Shown here: positions 1 to 8,131 of the stretch, piece after piece
How positions within the stretch are numbered: the first letter of the stretch is position 1
Layout of the letters: every line of letters starts with the position of its first letter
NCBI RefSeq assembly: GCF_015477765.1
Contig: NZ_JADLQQ010000016.1
Span: forward strand, 62,001 to 126,000
Direction: 5' to 3'
Length of the DNA: 64,000 nt
Source: Nocardia transvalensis
GTDB lineage: Bacteria; Actinomycetota; Actinomycetes; Mycobacteriales; Mycobacteriaceae
Made by a program: the position numbers and the translations under genes
Notes under the pieces: model-generated
Database searches by the model: none
What the model was told of the DNA's origin: nothing
The model's input: only the letters and a program-made list of their open reading frames with translations

Positions 1-73
1 ACTCGGCAAGGGCCTCGGCGCCCTCGCCTACGGCTTCCTGTCCACCTTCCAATCCCCCACTCCCGGCGAGTAA
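1..73 (+). CDS. 3' end of a gene of unknown function
   Basis: The last 23 codons of an open frame that enters from the left run from position 2 to a TAA stop at 71-73; the tail ends in the residues STFQSPTPGE. Too little remains to name a family. A perfect hairpin follows 16 bp after the stop and the next gene converges on it, which supports a real gene end. In M. tuberculosis the position next to ccsA is held by Rv0530, but no homology can be shown from this fragment. Confidence 0.5.
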   Translation, partial: LGKGLGALAYGFLSTFQSPTPGE

Positions 74-89
74 ACCGCTACAGCCCGCT

Positions 90-119
90 CCTACGCCGGG
101 TCGGTGCGACCGGCGTAGG
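90..119. terminator. Hairpin between convergent genes
   Basis: A perfect 10-bp stem (90-99 with 110-119, arm CCTACGCCGG) encloses a 10-nt loop. It lies between the end of the left partial gene and the end of ccsB on the opposite strand. There is no T-tract, as is common in actinobacterial terminators, so it is read as a bidirectional terminator. Confidence 0.6.
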
Positions 120-143
120 GGCGCAGCCCCTCCCGCCGTCAGC

Positions 144-1106
144 TCAGTTCAACCCCGCATAGCTGTGCAGACCGCTCACCACGATGTTGATGATGAACAG
201 GTTGAACAGCATTGCTGTGAAGCCGGCGATGTTGATCCAGGCGGACTTGGTTTCGCGCCAGCCGGAGGTGGCGCGGGCGTGGAGGTAGGCGGCGTAGATG
301 ATCCAGGCGATGAAGGAGACCGTTTCCTTCGGGTCCCAGCCCCAGAAGCGGCCCCAGGCGGATTCGGCCCAGATGGCGCCGAGGATGACGCCGATGCCGA
401 AGATCGGGAAGCCGACGATGGTGGTGCGGTAGGCCAGGCGGTCCAGGGTGCGGGCGTCGGGGAGACGTTTGGCGAGGGCGCCGAGGAAGTTGGCGGATTC
501 GCCGCCCTCGGGTTCGCGCAGGCGCAGCAGGAACAGCATGCTGGCGACGCCGGAGAGCAGGAAGATGCCGCTGCCGGTGCTGACCACGGTGACATGGATG
601 GGCAGCCAGAACGACCGCAGTGCCGGGACGACGGGGGCCGCCTCCGCGTAGAGCACCTGGCCGGCCAGGAACATCAGGATCAGGACCGGTACCAGCAGGA
701 AGACCCACATCGACCGATAGCGCCGCTCCCGCATGAACACCAAGCCCGTGAGCATGGCCGCGACCGTGGCCATGGCGATGAACTCGTACATATTGCCCAG
801 CGGGAAACGATGGGTCGCGAAGCCGCGCAGCACGATCGAGGCGAGATGCAGGCCGATCGCCACGAACAGCACGGCGAAGCCCATATTGCCGAAGCGTTCC
901 GCGGTCGAGCGCGTGGGCGCGGGCTCGACCCGGCCCGGGGCGGGCGGGCCACCGGCGGTGACGAGTTCGCGTGCGGCCGTCTCCTTGGTCCGCGCGGCCG
1001 CGTACTGCACGATGAGCAGCGCGAGCACCACTACGTAGACCACGAACGCCGATTTGAAGGCCAGATTGCTATAGCCGGCGAGGGTCTCGTCGATCGGCAT
1101 GTTCAT
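144..1106 (-). CDS. ccsB: Cytochrome c maturation protein CcsB (CcsA-type heme handler)
   Basis: A 320-residue polytopic membrane protein of system II cytochrome c biogenesis. With ResB it moves heme across the membrane and attaches it to CXXCH motifs of apocytochromes. The tryptophan-rich WWD signature is visible as GRFWGWDPKE at about residues 252-261, and heme-ligand candidate histidines occur in ATHRFPLGN, LPIHVTV and GLHSY. The length fits actinobacterial CcsB. The ATG overlaps the resB stop by 4 bp (ATGA), so translation is probably coupled. It is the last gene of the hemL-to-ccsB operon. Confidence 0.95.
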   Translation of the reverse strand: MNMPIDETLAGYSNLAFKSAFVVYVVVLALLIVQYAAARTKETAARELVTAGGPPAPGRVEPAPTRSTAERFGNMGFAVLFVAIGLHLASIVLRGFATHRFPLGNMYEFIAMATVAAMLTGLVFMRERRYRSMWVFLLVPVLILMFLAGQVLYAEAAPVVPALRSFWLPIHVTVVSTGSGIFLLSGVASMLFLLRLREPEGGESANFLGALAKRLPDARTLDRLAYRTTIVGFPIFGIGVILGAIWAESAWGRFWGWDPKETVSFIAWIIYAAYLHARATSGWRETKSAWINIAGFTAMLFNLFIINIVVSGLHSYAGLN

Positions 1107-2734
1107 TCTCCCGTGCTGTCGTCACCCAGCAGGCGTCGGCGCAGGCGGTCGAATTCGCCGCCCCACCCGGCCTGATCGGTACGGGCCAGGCCACCCATCT
1201 CTACTACAGTACGTCGTTCATCGCCCGGCTGGGCGGCCGGGTAGGCCCGCAACCACACCCGGCGGCGCTTCACCAGCAGCGACACCAGCAGGCCCGCCAT
1301 CATCGTGAGCGCACTCGCCAACACCCAGCCCTGCGCCGGATCGTGCGAGACCTGCAGATTCGCGAACTGCTCGGCGCCGTCGAAGGTCACCTTGGTGCCG
1401 TCGGCCAGGGTCGCCGACTCGCCCGGGCGCAGGTTCACCCGCTGTTCCTTGACCAGCCGCTTCTGCTTGATCATCTCCGGATCCAGCGCGAACAGCGACT
1501 GGGCGCGGCCGGTGTCCAGGCCGGTCTCGCCGCGGTAGATGTCGATGGCCACCGCCGGATCGGTCAACGCCGGATACGACGAGGTCAGCAGGTTGCCGTG
1601 CAGCAGTGCGGTGGGCGCGAACAGGCCCTCGATCGCGATCTGATGCTTGCGGCGCTCCGACTCGGTGGGATACATGCCGCCGGGCGGGTCGAAACGCATG
1701 ACGCCGCTGGACAGGAAGGTGGTGGCATCGTCGGGACGCCACTGCACGGTTTCGGTGCGGGTCTGCCCGTCCGGATAGGTGACGGTGAAGGTCGGCGCAT
1801 ATCCGTGGCCCTGCAGGTAGACCCGGTCCCCCGAGACCCGCAGCGGATGGTTCACCTGAATCGTGGTGTCGCGCCAGGTGTTGCTCGCCAGATCGCTCCC
1901 GGCCTGATAGGAGATGTTCGCGGTGAACATCTCGGCCTGGCCGTTGGGCAGATAGTCGGCCTTGAAGTCCTTGACCCGCACGCACAGCGGCGACAGGCCC
2001 GTGCCGTCGTTGACCCGGCCCGCCCGGAACGAGTCGAAGGCCGCGGTCGAGGTGGTGCAGAAGCCGGGGCCGTTGCCGGCGATGACGATGACGGTGCCCT
2101 CGTAGCCGAACAGCTTGCCCACCGCGATCGCGATCAGCAGGCAGACCAGCGCCAGATGGAAGACGATATTGCCGAGTTCGCGGAAATACCCCTTCTCCGC
2201 CGACAGCGTCACCTCACCGTCGCGCTCGCCCGCCCGCTGCGACACCCGCCAGCCGCGAAGTTCCTTGCGCGCCTTGGTAACGACGTCGTCGGGCGCGTCG
2301 GCCACGGTGGTCGAGTGGTGGTGCGGCAGCCGGGACAGGTTGCGCGGCGCCTTGACCGGCGGCGTGCGCAGCGCCTTGTAGTGGTCGAAGACGCGCGGGA
2401 CGATGCAGCCCACCAGCGACACGAACAGCAGCACATAGATCGCGGTGAACCAGAAGCTGGAGAAGACGTCGAACAGCTGCAGCCGGTCCATCCACGGTCC
2501 CAATGTGGGCCGGTCGGAGATGTACTTGTCGACCTTCTGCGCATTGAGGCTGCGCTGCGGCAGCAGGGCACCCGGAATCGCGGCCAGCGCCAACAGGAAC
2601 AGCAGCATCAGCGCGGTGCGCATGCTGGTCAGCCCGCGCCAGGCGTTGCGCAGCACCGCCAGCGCGCGCCGGGGCAGGGACTGACGGGGCGGGCGGGCCG
2701 GGCCGTCGGTGGGAGTGGTCATCGTTGCTGTCAT
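1103..2734 (-). CDS. resB: Cytochrome c biogenesis protein ResB
   Basis: A 543-residue membrane protein of the ResB family, partner of CcsB in system II cytochrome c assembly. Hydrophobic segments near the N-terminus (residues about 35-55 and 90-110), one before the large extracytoplasmic domain and one near the C-terminus (LASALTMMAGLLVSLLV) match the family layout. The start is the ATG at 2734, 2 bp after the ccdA stop; the frame stays open upstream, but that part lies inside ccdA. Another ATG occurs four codons later. The gene ends in a 4-bp overlap with ccsB. Confidence 0.93.
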   Translation of the reverse strand: MTATMTTPTDGPARPPRQSLPRRALAVLRNAWRGLTSMRTALMLLFLLALAAIPGALLPQRSLNAQKVDKYISDRPTLGPWMDRLQLFDVFSSFWFTAIYVLLFVSLVGCIVPRVFDHYKALRTPPVKAPRNLSRLPHHHSTTVADAPDDVVTKARKELRGWRVSQRAGERDGEVTLSAEKGYFRELGNIVFHLALVCLLIAIAVGKLFGYEGTVIVIAGNGPGFCTTSTAAFDSFRAGRVNDGTGLSPLCVRVKDFKADYLPNGQAEMFTANISYQAGSDLASNTWRDTTIQVNHPLRVSGDRVYLQGHGYAPTFTVTYPDGQTRTETVQWRPDDATTFLSSGVMRFDPPGGMYPTESERRKHQIAIEGLFAPTALLHGNLLTSSYPALTDPAVAIDIYRGETGLDTGRAQSLFALDPEMIKQKRLVKEQRVNLRPGESATLADGTKVTFDGAEQFANLQVSHDPAQGWVLASALTMMAGLLVSLLVKRRRVWLRAYPAAQPGDERRTVVEMGGLARTDQAGWGGEFDRLRRRLLGDDSTGE

Positions 2735-2736
2735 GA

Positions 2737-3555
2737 TCAGATCGGCAGGGTTACCTGTGAGACGAAAACATTGCGAACCCACCCGACGAACTGGTCCCAC
2801 GCGCCGGTGACCAGGGCGATGCCGACGGCGACGAGCAGGATTCCCCCGATTACCTGAATGCGGCGCGAGTTCCGGCGCAGCCAGCCCACCCCCCGCAGCG
2901 CACTGGCCGAACCGAACGCCAGGATCACGAACGGCAGGCCGAGACCGAGGCAGTAGGCGACGATCAGCACCACACCGCGCACGGCGGTGGTGCCCTGGGT
3001 TCCGGCGGACACGGCCATCACCCCGGACAGGGTCGGACCCAGGCACGGCGTCCAACCCAGCGCGAACACCGCACCCAGCAGCGGCGCGCCGACGAGGCCG
3101 GTCAACCGGCGCGGCTCCATCCGGGTGTCGCGCTGCAGGGCCGGGATCAGTCCCAGGAACACCAGCCCCATCACGATGGTGACGACACCGCCGATCCGTT
3201 GCAGCAGTTCACGATTCACGTTCAGGGTCTGAATGACACCGAACACCGTCACCGACGCGAGCACGAACACCACGGTGAACCCGGCCACGAACAATCCCGC
3301 CGCACCGGCCACCCGCGCCCGCCCGGTCTTCTCGGCGAGCGTCACCTGCTTCCCCTGGGCCTCGGCCACGGTCACCGGCGGCGCCTCGGCCCCCACCAGT
3401 CCCGCCAGATACGACAGATACCCGGGCACCAGCGGCACCACACACGGCGACGCGAACGACACCAGCCCCGCGAGCACACACGCCCCGAGCGCCAGCACCA
3501 GCGGCCCCGAGGCCGCCGTCTCCTGAAACGAATCCCCCACCGACGCCAACACCAT
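2737..3555 (-). CDS. ccdA: Thiol-disulfide electron transporter CcdA
   Basis: A 272-residue DsbD-type membrane protein that passes electrons from cytoplasmic thioredoxin to extracytoplasmic thiol proteins, keeping apocytochrome cysteines reduced. The two essential cysteines are seen in SFASPCVVPLVPGY (Cys38) and GWTPCLGP (Cys171), with about six membrane segments. The ATG at 3555 is preceded by a G-rich stretch. A longer GTG start at 3594 is possible but falls inside a dispersed repeat (3588-3661) and adds residues unlike CcdA. It lies between the TlpA-like gene and resB. Confidence 0.92.
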   Translation of the reverse strand: MVLASVGDSFQETAASGPLVLALGACVLAGLVSFASPCVVPLVPGYLSYLAGLVGAEAPPVTVAEAQGKQVTLAEKTGRARVAGAAGLFVAGFTVVFVLASVTVFGVIQTLNVNRELLQRIGGVVTIVMGLVFLGLIPALQRDTRMEPRRLTGLVGAPLLGAVFALGWTPCLGPTLSGVMAVSAGTQGTTAVRGVVLIVAYCLGLGLPFVILAFGSASALRGVGWLRRNSRRIQVIGGILLVAVGIALVTGAWDQFVGWVRNVFVSQVTLPI

Positions 3556-3587
3556 CACCGCGCCCACCCCCCAACGCACCGACCACA

Positions 3588-3661
3588 GCCGCACCCCTTA
3601 TCCCCAAACGCACCCTCTGCATGGCCCTGGAAGGGGTGCGGATTCCAACAAGGGGTGCGGC
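3588..3661. repeat. Nested inverted repeat, single copy
   Basis: A 74-bp element with outer arms GCCGCACCCC and GGGGTGCGGC and an inner pair around GCACCCT/AGGGGTGC. It closely matches three units at 47870-48156. Here it separates the TlpA-like gene stop (3689) from the ccdA start (3555) inside an operon, so a strong RNA fold would form just ahead of ccdA. Confidence 0.75.
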
Positions 3662-3688
3662 TGGGTTGGTGCGCCTTGGGGTGGGGGG

Positions 3689-4336
3689 TCACTGGGGTTC
3701 CCCCGCGATGCGGTCGATGACCGGTTGGAGGTCCTCGGCGAGGAGGGGGCGGAGGAAGACGGCGGCGACGCGGTGGTGGCGGTCCAGGACCAGGGTGGTG
3801 GGGATGACGCTGGTGGGGAATTTGCCGCCGAGGGCGAGCAGGGTGCGCATCTCCGGGTCGTAGATCGACGGATAGCCGACGTGGTTGCTGATCATGAAGT
3901 CGCGGGCCTTGTCCTGCTGCGGGTCTCGGACGTTGATGCCGAGGAAGGCCACGCCGCGGGATCTGGACTGCTCGTAGACCTTCTCCAGGGCGGGCACCTC
4001 GGCGCGGCACGGACCGCACCACTGACCCCAGAGATTCAGCACCACAACCTGATTCGGGAAATCCTCGACCGAGGTCGTCTTGCCGTCGGTCATCAGATCG
4101 GGCCCGGCCAGCCGCCCGATCGTGCCGCGCGCGGACGGCGGGTCGTAGAAGATGTCGGTCTTACCGCCCGGCGACACGAAATCGAAGGTGCCGCCGGTGG
4201 CCACGGCGTCCTTACCGGACGAACAGCCCGCGAGCGCCACCACCAGCGCCGCACACGCCAACAGGATCGGCAGCACGCGCCGCAATAGCACCGGGCCACC
4301 ACCGGACCCGGCGCCGCCGCGCACCTGCCCGTTCAC
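3689..4336 (-). CDS. TlpA/ResA-like lipoprotein thioredoxin
   Basis: A 215-residue extracytoplasmic thioredoxin-fold protein. A signal peptide with lipobox VVALAGC (Cys38) precedes a TlpA/ResA domain with redox motif WCGPC (Cys107, Cys110) and the cis-proline region SVIPTT. In this gene context it most likely receives electrons from CcdA and reduces apocytochrome c thiols for ResB/CcsB. The GTG start at 4336 overlaps the upstream gene stop by 4 bp (GTGA); a later GTG at the LLRRVLP segment is the main alternative. Homologue of the thioredoxin next to ccdA in mycobacteria. Confidence 0.9.
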   Translation of the reverse strand: MNGQVRGGAGSGGGPVLLRRVLPILLACAALVVALAGCSSGKDAVATGGTFDFVSPGGKTDIFYDPPSARGTIGRLAGPDLMTDGKTTSVEDFPNQVVVLNLWGQWCGPCRAEVPALEKVYEQSRSRGVAFLGINVRDPQQDKARDFMISNHVGYPSIYDPEMRTLLALGGKFPTSVIPTTLVLDRHHRVAAVFLRPLLAEDLQPVIDRIAGEPQ

Positions 4337-5010
4337 GCCCCGGTCACCCGCGGGTCCGAACCGCCGGCAGGTTCGGAGTAGACGATGTCGATGAGCGTAT
4401 CCCCCCGGTACACCAGGGAAGTCAGCGAGGCCAGCGAGCACTGGCGGTTGCGCGGATCGTGCCAGAGCCGCTTGCCCTCGAGGAATCGGCGCAGCGTCCA
4501 CACCGGCAGCTGGTGCGACACCAGCACCGCCTCGTGCCCGGCGGCCTCCACCCGCGCCTTGTTCACCGCGGCCAGCATGCGATGGGCGATCTGCAGATAC
4601 GGCTCGCCCCACGACGGGGTGAACGGATCGCGCAGCTTCCACCAGTGCCGCGGCTTGCGCAGCGCACCGTCGCCGACCGACACCCGCAACCCCTCGAAGG
4701 TGTTACCGGCCTCGATCAGATTGTCGTCGGTCCGTATCGACAGATCATGCAGCGCCGCAATGGGTTCCGCGGTCTCCCGGGCACGCTGCAGCGGCGAGGC
4801 CACCACCAGCGTCACATCGTGATCGGCCAGCGATCGCGCCACGACCGCGGCCTGCGACCGGCCGGCCACCGACAATCCGAATCCCGGCAGCCGCCCGTAC
4901 AGAATGCCTTTCGGGTTGTGCACCTCACCGTGCCGCATGACGTGCACGATGGTCTCGGTGTCCGCGGAGGTGTCGGCCGGGCGAGATTCGAGCTGTTCTG
5001 GGTCGCTCAC
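4333..5010 (-). CDS. Histidine phosphatase / phosphoglycerate-mutase-like protein
   Basis: A 225-residue protein of the histidine phosphatase superfamily. The phosphorylated histidine is in VMRHGEVHNP (His27), and the second half has VLVSHQLPVW with the later catalytic histidine. It corresponds by position to Rv0525 between hemL and the thioredoxin gene; its substrate is unknown and it need not be a glycolytic mutase. The GTG start at 5010 overlaps the hemL stop (GTGA), and its own stop overlaps the next start in the same way. Confidence 0.88.
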   Translation of the reverse strand: MSDPEQLESRPADTSADTETIVHVMRHGEVHNPKGILYGRLPGFGLSVAGRSQAAVVARSLADHDVTLVVASPLQRARETAEPIAALHDLSIRTDDNLIEAGNTFEGLRVSVGDGALRKPRHWWKLRDPFTPSWGEPYLQIAHRMLAAVNKARVEAAGHEAVLVSHQLPVWTLRRFLEGKRLWHDPRNRQCSLASLTSLVYRGDTLIDIVYSEPAGGSDPRVTGA

Positions 5011-6344
5011 GCGCTGGATCCTTCGGGTGTGGCGGCCGCCGCGGCCGCCGCGGCGGCGGGCAGGGCGGCGGCGATACGGTCGAATGCGTCCTCGTCCAGC
5101 GCCGCGGAGACGAACCACGTCTCGAACGCACTCGGCGGCGCGTACACGCCACGGTCGAGCAGTGCGTGGAAGAAGGCCGGGAAGCGCCAGGTCTGGCTGG
5201 CCTTGGCGGCGGCGTAGTCGGTCACCGGGCGGTCGGCGAAGAACACGCTCACCATATTGCCCGCGAATTGCACCATGTGGGCGACACCTGCCGCGCTCAG
5301 CGCCTCGGTGATCAGCCCGCCCAGCCGCTCGGCATTGCGATCGAGCGTCGCGTACACCTCGTCGTCGGCGGCGCGCAGGGTGGCCAGCCCGGCCGCGACG
5401 GCGACCGGATTTCCGGACAGCGTGCCCGCCTGGTACACCGGCCCGACCGGGGCCAGCTTGTTCATGATGTCGGCGCGACCGCCGAACGCCGCCGCGGGCA
5501 GGCCGCCGCTCATCACCTTGCCGAAGGTGTACAGGTCCCCGGCCACGCCGTCGAGGCCGTACCACCCGGCCGGGCTGACCCGGAAACCGGTCATCACCTC
5601 GTCCATGATCAGCAGGGCACCGTATTCGGTGGTCAGCTGCCGCAGGCCCGCATTGAAACCGGGCAGCGGCGCCACCGTGCCCATGTTCCCGGCCGCGGCC
5701 TCGGTGATCACACACGCGATCTGGTCCGGGTATTCGGCGAAGGCCGCGGCCACCGCCTCGAGATCGTTGTAGGGCAGCACGATGGTGTCGGCGGCCTGGG
5801 CACCGGTCACGCCCGGCGAGGTGGGCAGGCCCAGCGTGGCCACACCCGAACCCGCATCGGCCAGCAGCGCATCGACATGCCCGTGATAACACCCGGAGAA
5901 TTTGACGACCTTGCTGCGACCGGTGAATCCGCGCGCGAGCCGCACCGCGCTCATGGTGGCCTCGGTACCGGAGTTGACCAGCCGCACCCGCTGCACGGGC
6001 TGCACCCGCGCGGCGATCGCCTCGGCCAGTTCGATCTCCGCCTCGGTCGGCGCGCCGAACGACAGCCCGCCACCCGCGGCCATCCGCACCGCCTCCACCA
6101 CATCGGGGTGGGCGTGACCCAGAATCATCGGGCCCCACGAGCTGACCAGATCCACATAGTCGTTGCCGTCGGCGTCGGTGAGGGTGCAGCCTCGTGCCGA
6201 GGCGATGAATCGCGGTGTACCGCCGACCGATTTGAACGCCCGGACCGGCGAGTTGACGCCACCGGGGATGATCGCTGCGGCACGGTCGAACAGCTGAGCG
6301 GAGACCGGCACGGAAAGTTGGGTCGCGCGCGGAGAGGAACTCAC
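5007..6344 (-). CDS. hemL: Glutamate-1-semialdehyde 2,1-aminomutase
   Basis: A 445-residue PLP enzyme that converts glutamate-1-semialdehyde to 5-aminolevulinate, the second step of the C5 heme pathway after HemA. Family motifs are clear: IIPGGVNSPVRAF near residue 26, NSGTEATM at about 124-131 and the PLP lysine in YTFGKVMSGG (Lys276). The GTG at 6344 gives a normal N-terminus; the frame stays open further upstream without family similarity. The C-terminus carries an alanine run. It is the first gene of the operon running to ccsB. Confidence 0.96.
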   Translation of the reverse strand: MSSSPRATQLSVPVSAQLFDRAAAIIPGGVNSPVRAFKSVGGTPRFIASARGCTLTDADGNDYVDLVSSWGPMILGHAHPDVVEAVRMAAGGGLSFGAPTEAEIELAEAIAARVQPVQRVRLVNSGTEATMSAVRLARGFTGRSKVVKFSGCYHGHVDALLADAGSGVATLGLPTSPGVTGAQAADTIVLPYNDLEAVAAAFAEYPDQIACVITEAAAGNMGTVAPLPGFNAGLRQLTTEYGALLIMDEVMTGFRVSPAGWYGLDGVAGDLYTFGKVMSGGLPAAAFGGRADIMNKLAPVGPVYQAGTLSGNPVAVAAGLATLRAADDEVYATLDRNAERLGGLITEALSAAGVAHMVQFAGNMVSVFFADRPVTDYAAAKASQTWRFPAFFHALLDRGVYAPPSAFETWFVSAALDEDAFDRIAAALPAAAAAAAAATPEGSSA

Positions 6345-6598
6345 GGCACCCAGTGTCTCAGCCCGCCTCGGCCCGGTCGACGACAGGGTGTAGTGCGGTG
6401 AGCCACCCCACATCGGCGGCGCCCGCCGCGCCGGATCCGCACCCTTTCTCCGGATTTGCTGGTCATCGGATCGAAAGCCACAGCGGCCAAAGGAAACCGC
6501 AACACGCCGGAGATACTTTGTCCGAATATCGATCGCTGATCAATTGCTGATGCGTACTCTCGGAAGGCAATCACACGTCGACGGCCGGGAGGGAAATC

Positions 6599-6985
6599 AT
6601 GCGGATCATCTTGTTCGGCGCGGCCCTGTGCACAGCCCTCGCCGCAGGCGCGCTCGCGGGCATCGGCACCGCCGGCGCGGCCACCCCGATCGCCCTGCCC
6701 GACGAGGGCCGCATCGGTCTCAACCTCTCCCACGACGAGACCGCCGCATTGGCCGGTGGTCCGATTCCGGCCCTGGTCACCATGGTCGTGCCGCCCAGCC
6801 GGATGGGTGCGGGCCTGCGCCCGGACACGCAGCTGCACCGCGACGAGAACGGCGGCATCCGCGCCTCGCTCCGACAGGTGATCATGGAGGCGTCCGAACA
6901 CCCCGACGGGACCGTGACCATCTACCTCAACGCTCCCGGCTCGCACGGTCAGCGGGTGGTCGACATCTACCAGCGCTGGAACTGA
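6599..6985 (+). CDS. Small secreted protein, function unknown
   Basis: A 128-residue protein with a Sec signal peptide (charged start MRII, hydrophobic core rich in Ala, likely cleavage near GTAGA-A). The mature part is acidic and Gly/Pro-rich without a family I recognise; it has no cysteine pair. A GGGAGGG ribosome binding site lies 6 nt before the ATG. It stands alone on the plus strand between hemL and a minus-strand membrane gene pair. The 254 bp before it contain no other gene. Confidence 0.75.
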   Translation: MRIILFGAALCTALAAGALAGIGTAGAATPIALPDEGRIGLNLSHDETAALAGGPIPALVTMVVPPSRMGAGLRPDTQLHRDENGGIRASLRQVIMEASEHPDGTVTIYLNAPGSHGQRVVDIYQRWN

Positions 6986-6989
6986 TCGG

Positions 6990-7229
6990 TCAGCGCGACC
7001 GGCTCGCGCACCGGGCAATCAGGTCCACCACGGCCACCCCGGCAATGGCGACCAGCAGTGCCGCCAAGGCGATCCAGGGCCCCACATAGCGGGTGGCCTG
7101 GAATGCGGGCAACTCCTCCGAGGCCGTGAACCAGGTGGTCTGCATGCCATTGCGCCAACTCGGCACGGCCGCGCCGACGCACAGCAGTATCAGCACCAGG
7201 TCGACGACGATCCATAGCCGCCGCATCAC
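6990..7229 (-). CDS. Small two-helix membrane protein
   Basis: A 79-residue protein with two hydrophobic segments (WIVVDLVLILLCVGAAV and IALAALLVAIAGVAVV). The start is a GTG-ATG pair at 7229/7226; the GTG overlaps the upstream gene stop by 4 bp, so the two genes form a coupled pair. Its stop is only 4 bp from the convergent stop of the secreted-protein gene at 6985. No function can be assigned. Confidence 0.7.
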   Translation of the reverse strand: MMRRLWIVVDLVLILLCVGAAVPSWRNGMQTTWFTASEELPAFQATRYVGPWIALAALLVAIAGVAVVDLIARCASRSR

Positions 7230-7732
7230 CGTGGGTTCTCCTCACCGTCGGGGTCGGGCAATCGGTCCAGTGCGGCGGTCAGCTCCTCGCGCAACCGGCG
7301 ATGGTCGCGGGCCCAGGCCTGCACCGTCTCGCCGTCGCGCAGTTTCAGGCCGATGCCCTTGCGCCGGCGCGGTACGCCGGTCAGCTCGCCCAGCGCCCGG
7401 GCCGACCGCCAAGGCTCATCCTCCCAGGACTCCTCGTCCTGTTCGGGAAGGACGCGGGCGATGCTGCGCAGCGGCAGAACCTCGGTGCCTTCGCGCAGCG
7501 CGGTGTCGGTCAGCTCGACGCTGACGTGCCGACGGCCCGCCACGACCTGCAGCCAGACGAATCCGGCCAGCAGGACGGCACAGAAGGCGAGCCCGAACCA
7601 ATGCACATCGGTCCCGAAGCCGACTTCCATCAGCAGCACCGCCAGGCAGAGCAGCGGGCCGTAGGCCACGGCGCGCCAGCGGGCGCCGGGCTCGGAGAAC
7701 AGGACGGCGGAGGTCGTGTCGGCTTCGGTCAT
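7226..7732 (-). CDS. Membrane protein, possibly DUF3093-like
   Basis: A 168-residue protein with two N-terminal membrane segments (about residues 25-65) followed by a soluble part with alternating strands (HVSVELTDTALREGTE) and a charged tail. The arrangement resembles DUF3093 membrane proteins of actinobacteria; this is a weak call. The ATG at 7732 is chosen because the longer frame to 7756 is made of repeat DNA. It overlaps the next small membrane gene. Confidence 0.7.
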   Translation of the reverse strand: MTEADTTSAVLFSEPGARWRAVAYGPLLCLAVLLMEVGFGTDVHWFGLAFCAVLLAGFVWLQVVAGRRHVSVELTDTALREGTEVLPLRSIARVLPEQDEESWEDEPWRSARALGELTGVPRRRKGIGLKLRDGETVQAWARDHRRLREELTAALDRLPDPDGEENPR

Positions 7733-7741
7733 GAGCGGGAT

Positions 7742-7850
7742 CCCGGCGAAAAGCATGCCGGGATGACGGTAGTGGACGGCCGTGCCGGGATGACGGTAGA
7801 GGACGGCCGCGTCGACACGGCGATAGTGGTTGGCCGTGCCGGGATGACGG
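7742..7850. repeat. Hairpin with 27-bp right-arm tandem repeats
   Basis: On the plus strand, left arm CCCGGC (7742-7747) and right arm GCCGGG (7757-7762) flank AAAAGCAT-like loop DNA. The right arm plus ATGACGGT recurs at 7784 and 7838, with a degenerate copy at 7811, an exact 27-bp period. It lies between the 39-residue gene and the membrane gene at 7226-7732, both minus. The same GCATGCCGGGATGAC sequence recurs at 63864-63899. Confidence 0.75.
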
Positions 7851-7871
7851 TGGGGGAATGGCCGACGGGAG

Positions 7872-7991
7872 TCAGCCGACTTTTCCGGGAAGTAGCAGAA
7901 CGGCGAGGGTGAGCAGGCCGAACAGGATCAGCAGACTCAACACCAGCACATCTCGCCGAAGGCTTTGCGGCTGCTGAATCACCACTCGCAT
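7872..7991 (-). CDS. 39-residue single-pass membrane peptide
   Basis: A short open frame of 39 residues: a polar start (MRVVIQQPQSLRRD) followed by one strong membrane helix (VLVLSLLILFGLLTLAVLLL). A clear GGAGG lies 5 nt before the ATG, which supports translation. It is tail-like and would insert with the N-terminus inside. No family recognised. Repeat DNA (7742-7850) follows it. Confidence 0.6.
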   Translation of the reverse strand: MRVVIQQPQSLRRDVLVLSLLILFGLLTLAVLLLPGKVG

Positions 7992-8131
7992 CGATGCCTC
8001 CGCTCCCCCGGAGCCACGTGCGCAACGCAATCCACAGAACAACGCACGACCCATGGCCTCCGGTTCCCAGATCCTCTGTGACAGCCCTCACGATACATCC
8101 TGGCGTAGCCGCGACAAATTCGCCCGGTGTC

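Noticed and set aside
1103..3055. 650-residue form of ResB
   Set aside because: The first 107 codons lie inside ccdA in another frame; the ATG at 2734 follows the ccdA stop and starts a normal ResB.
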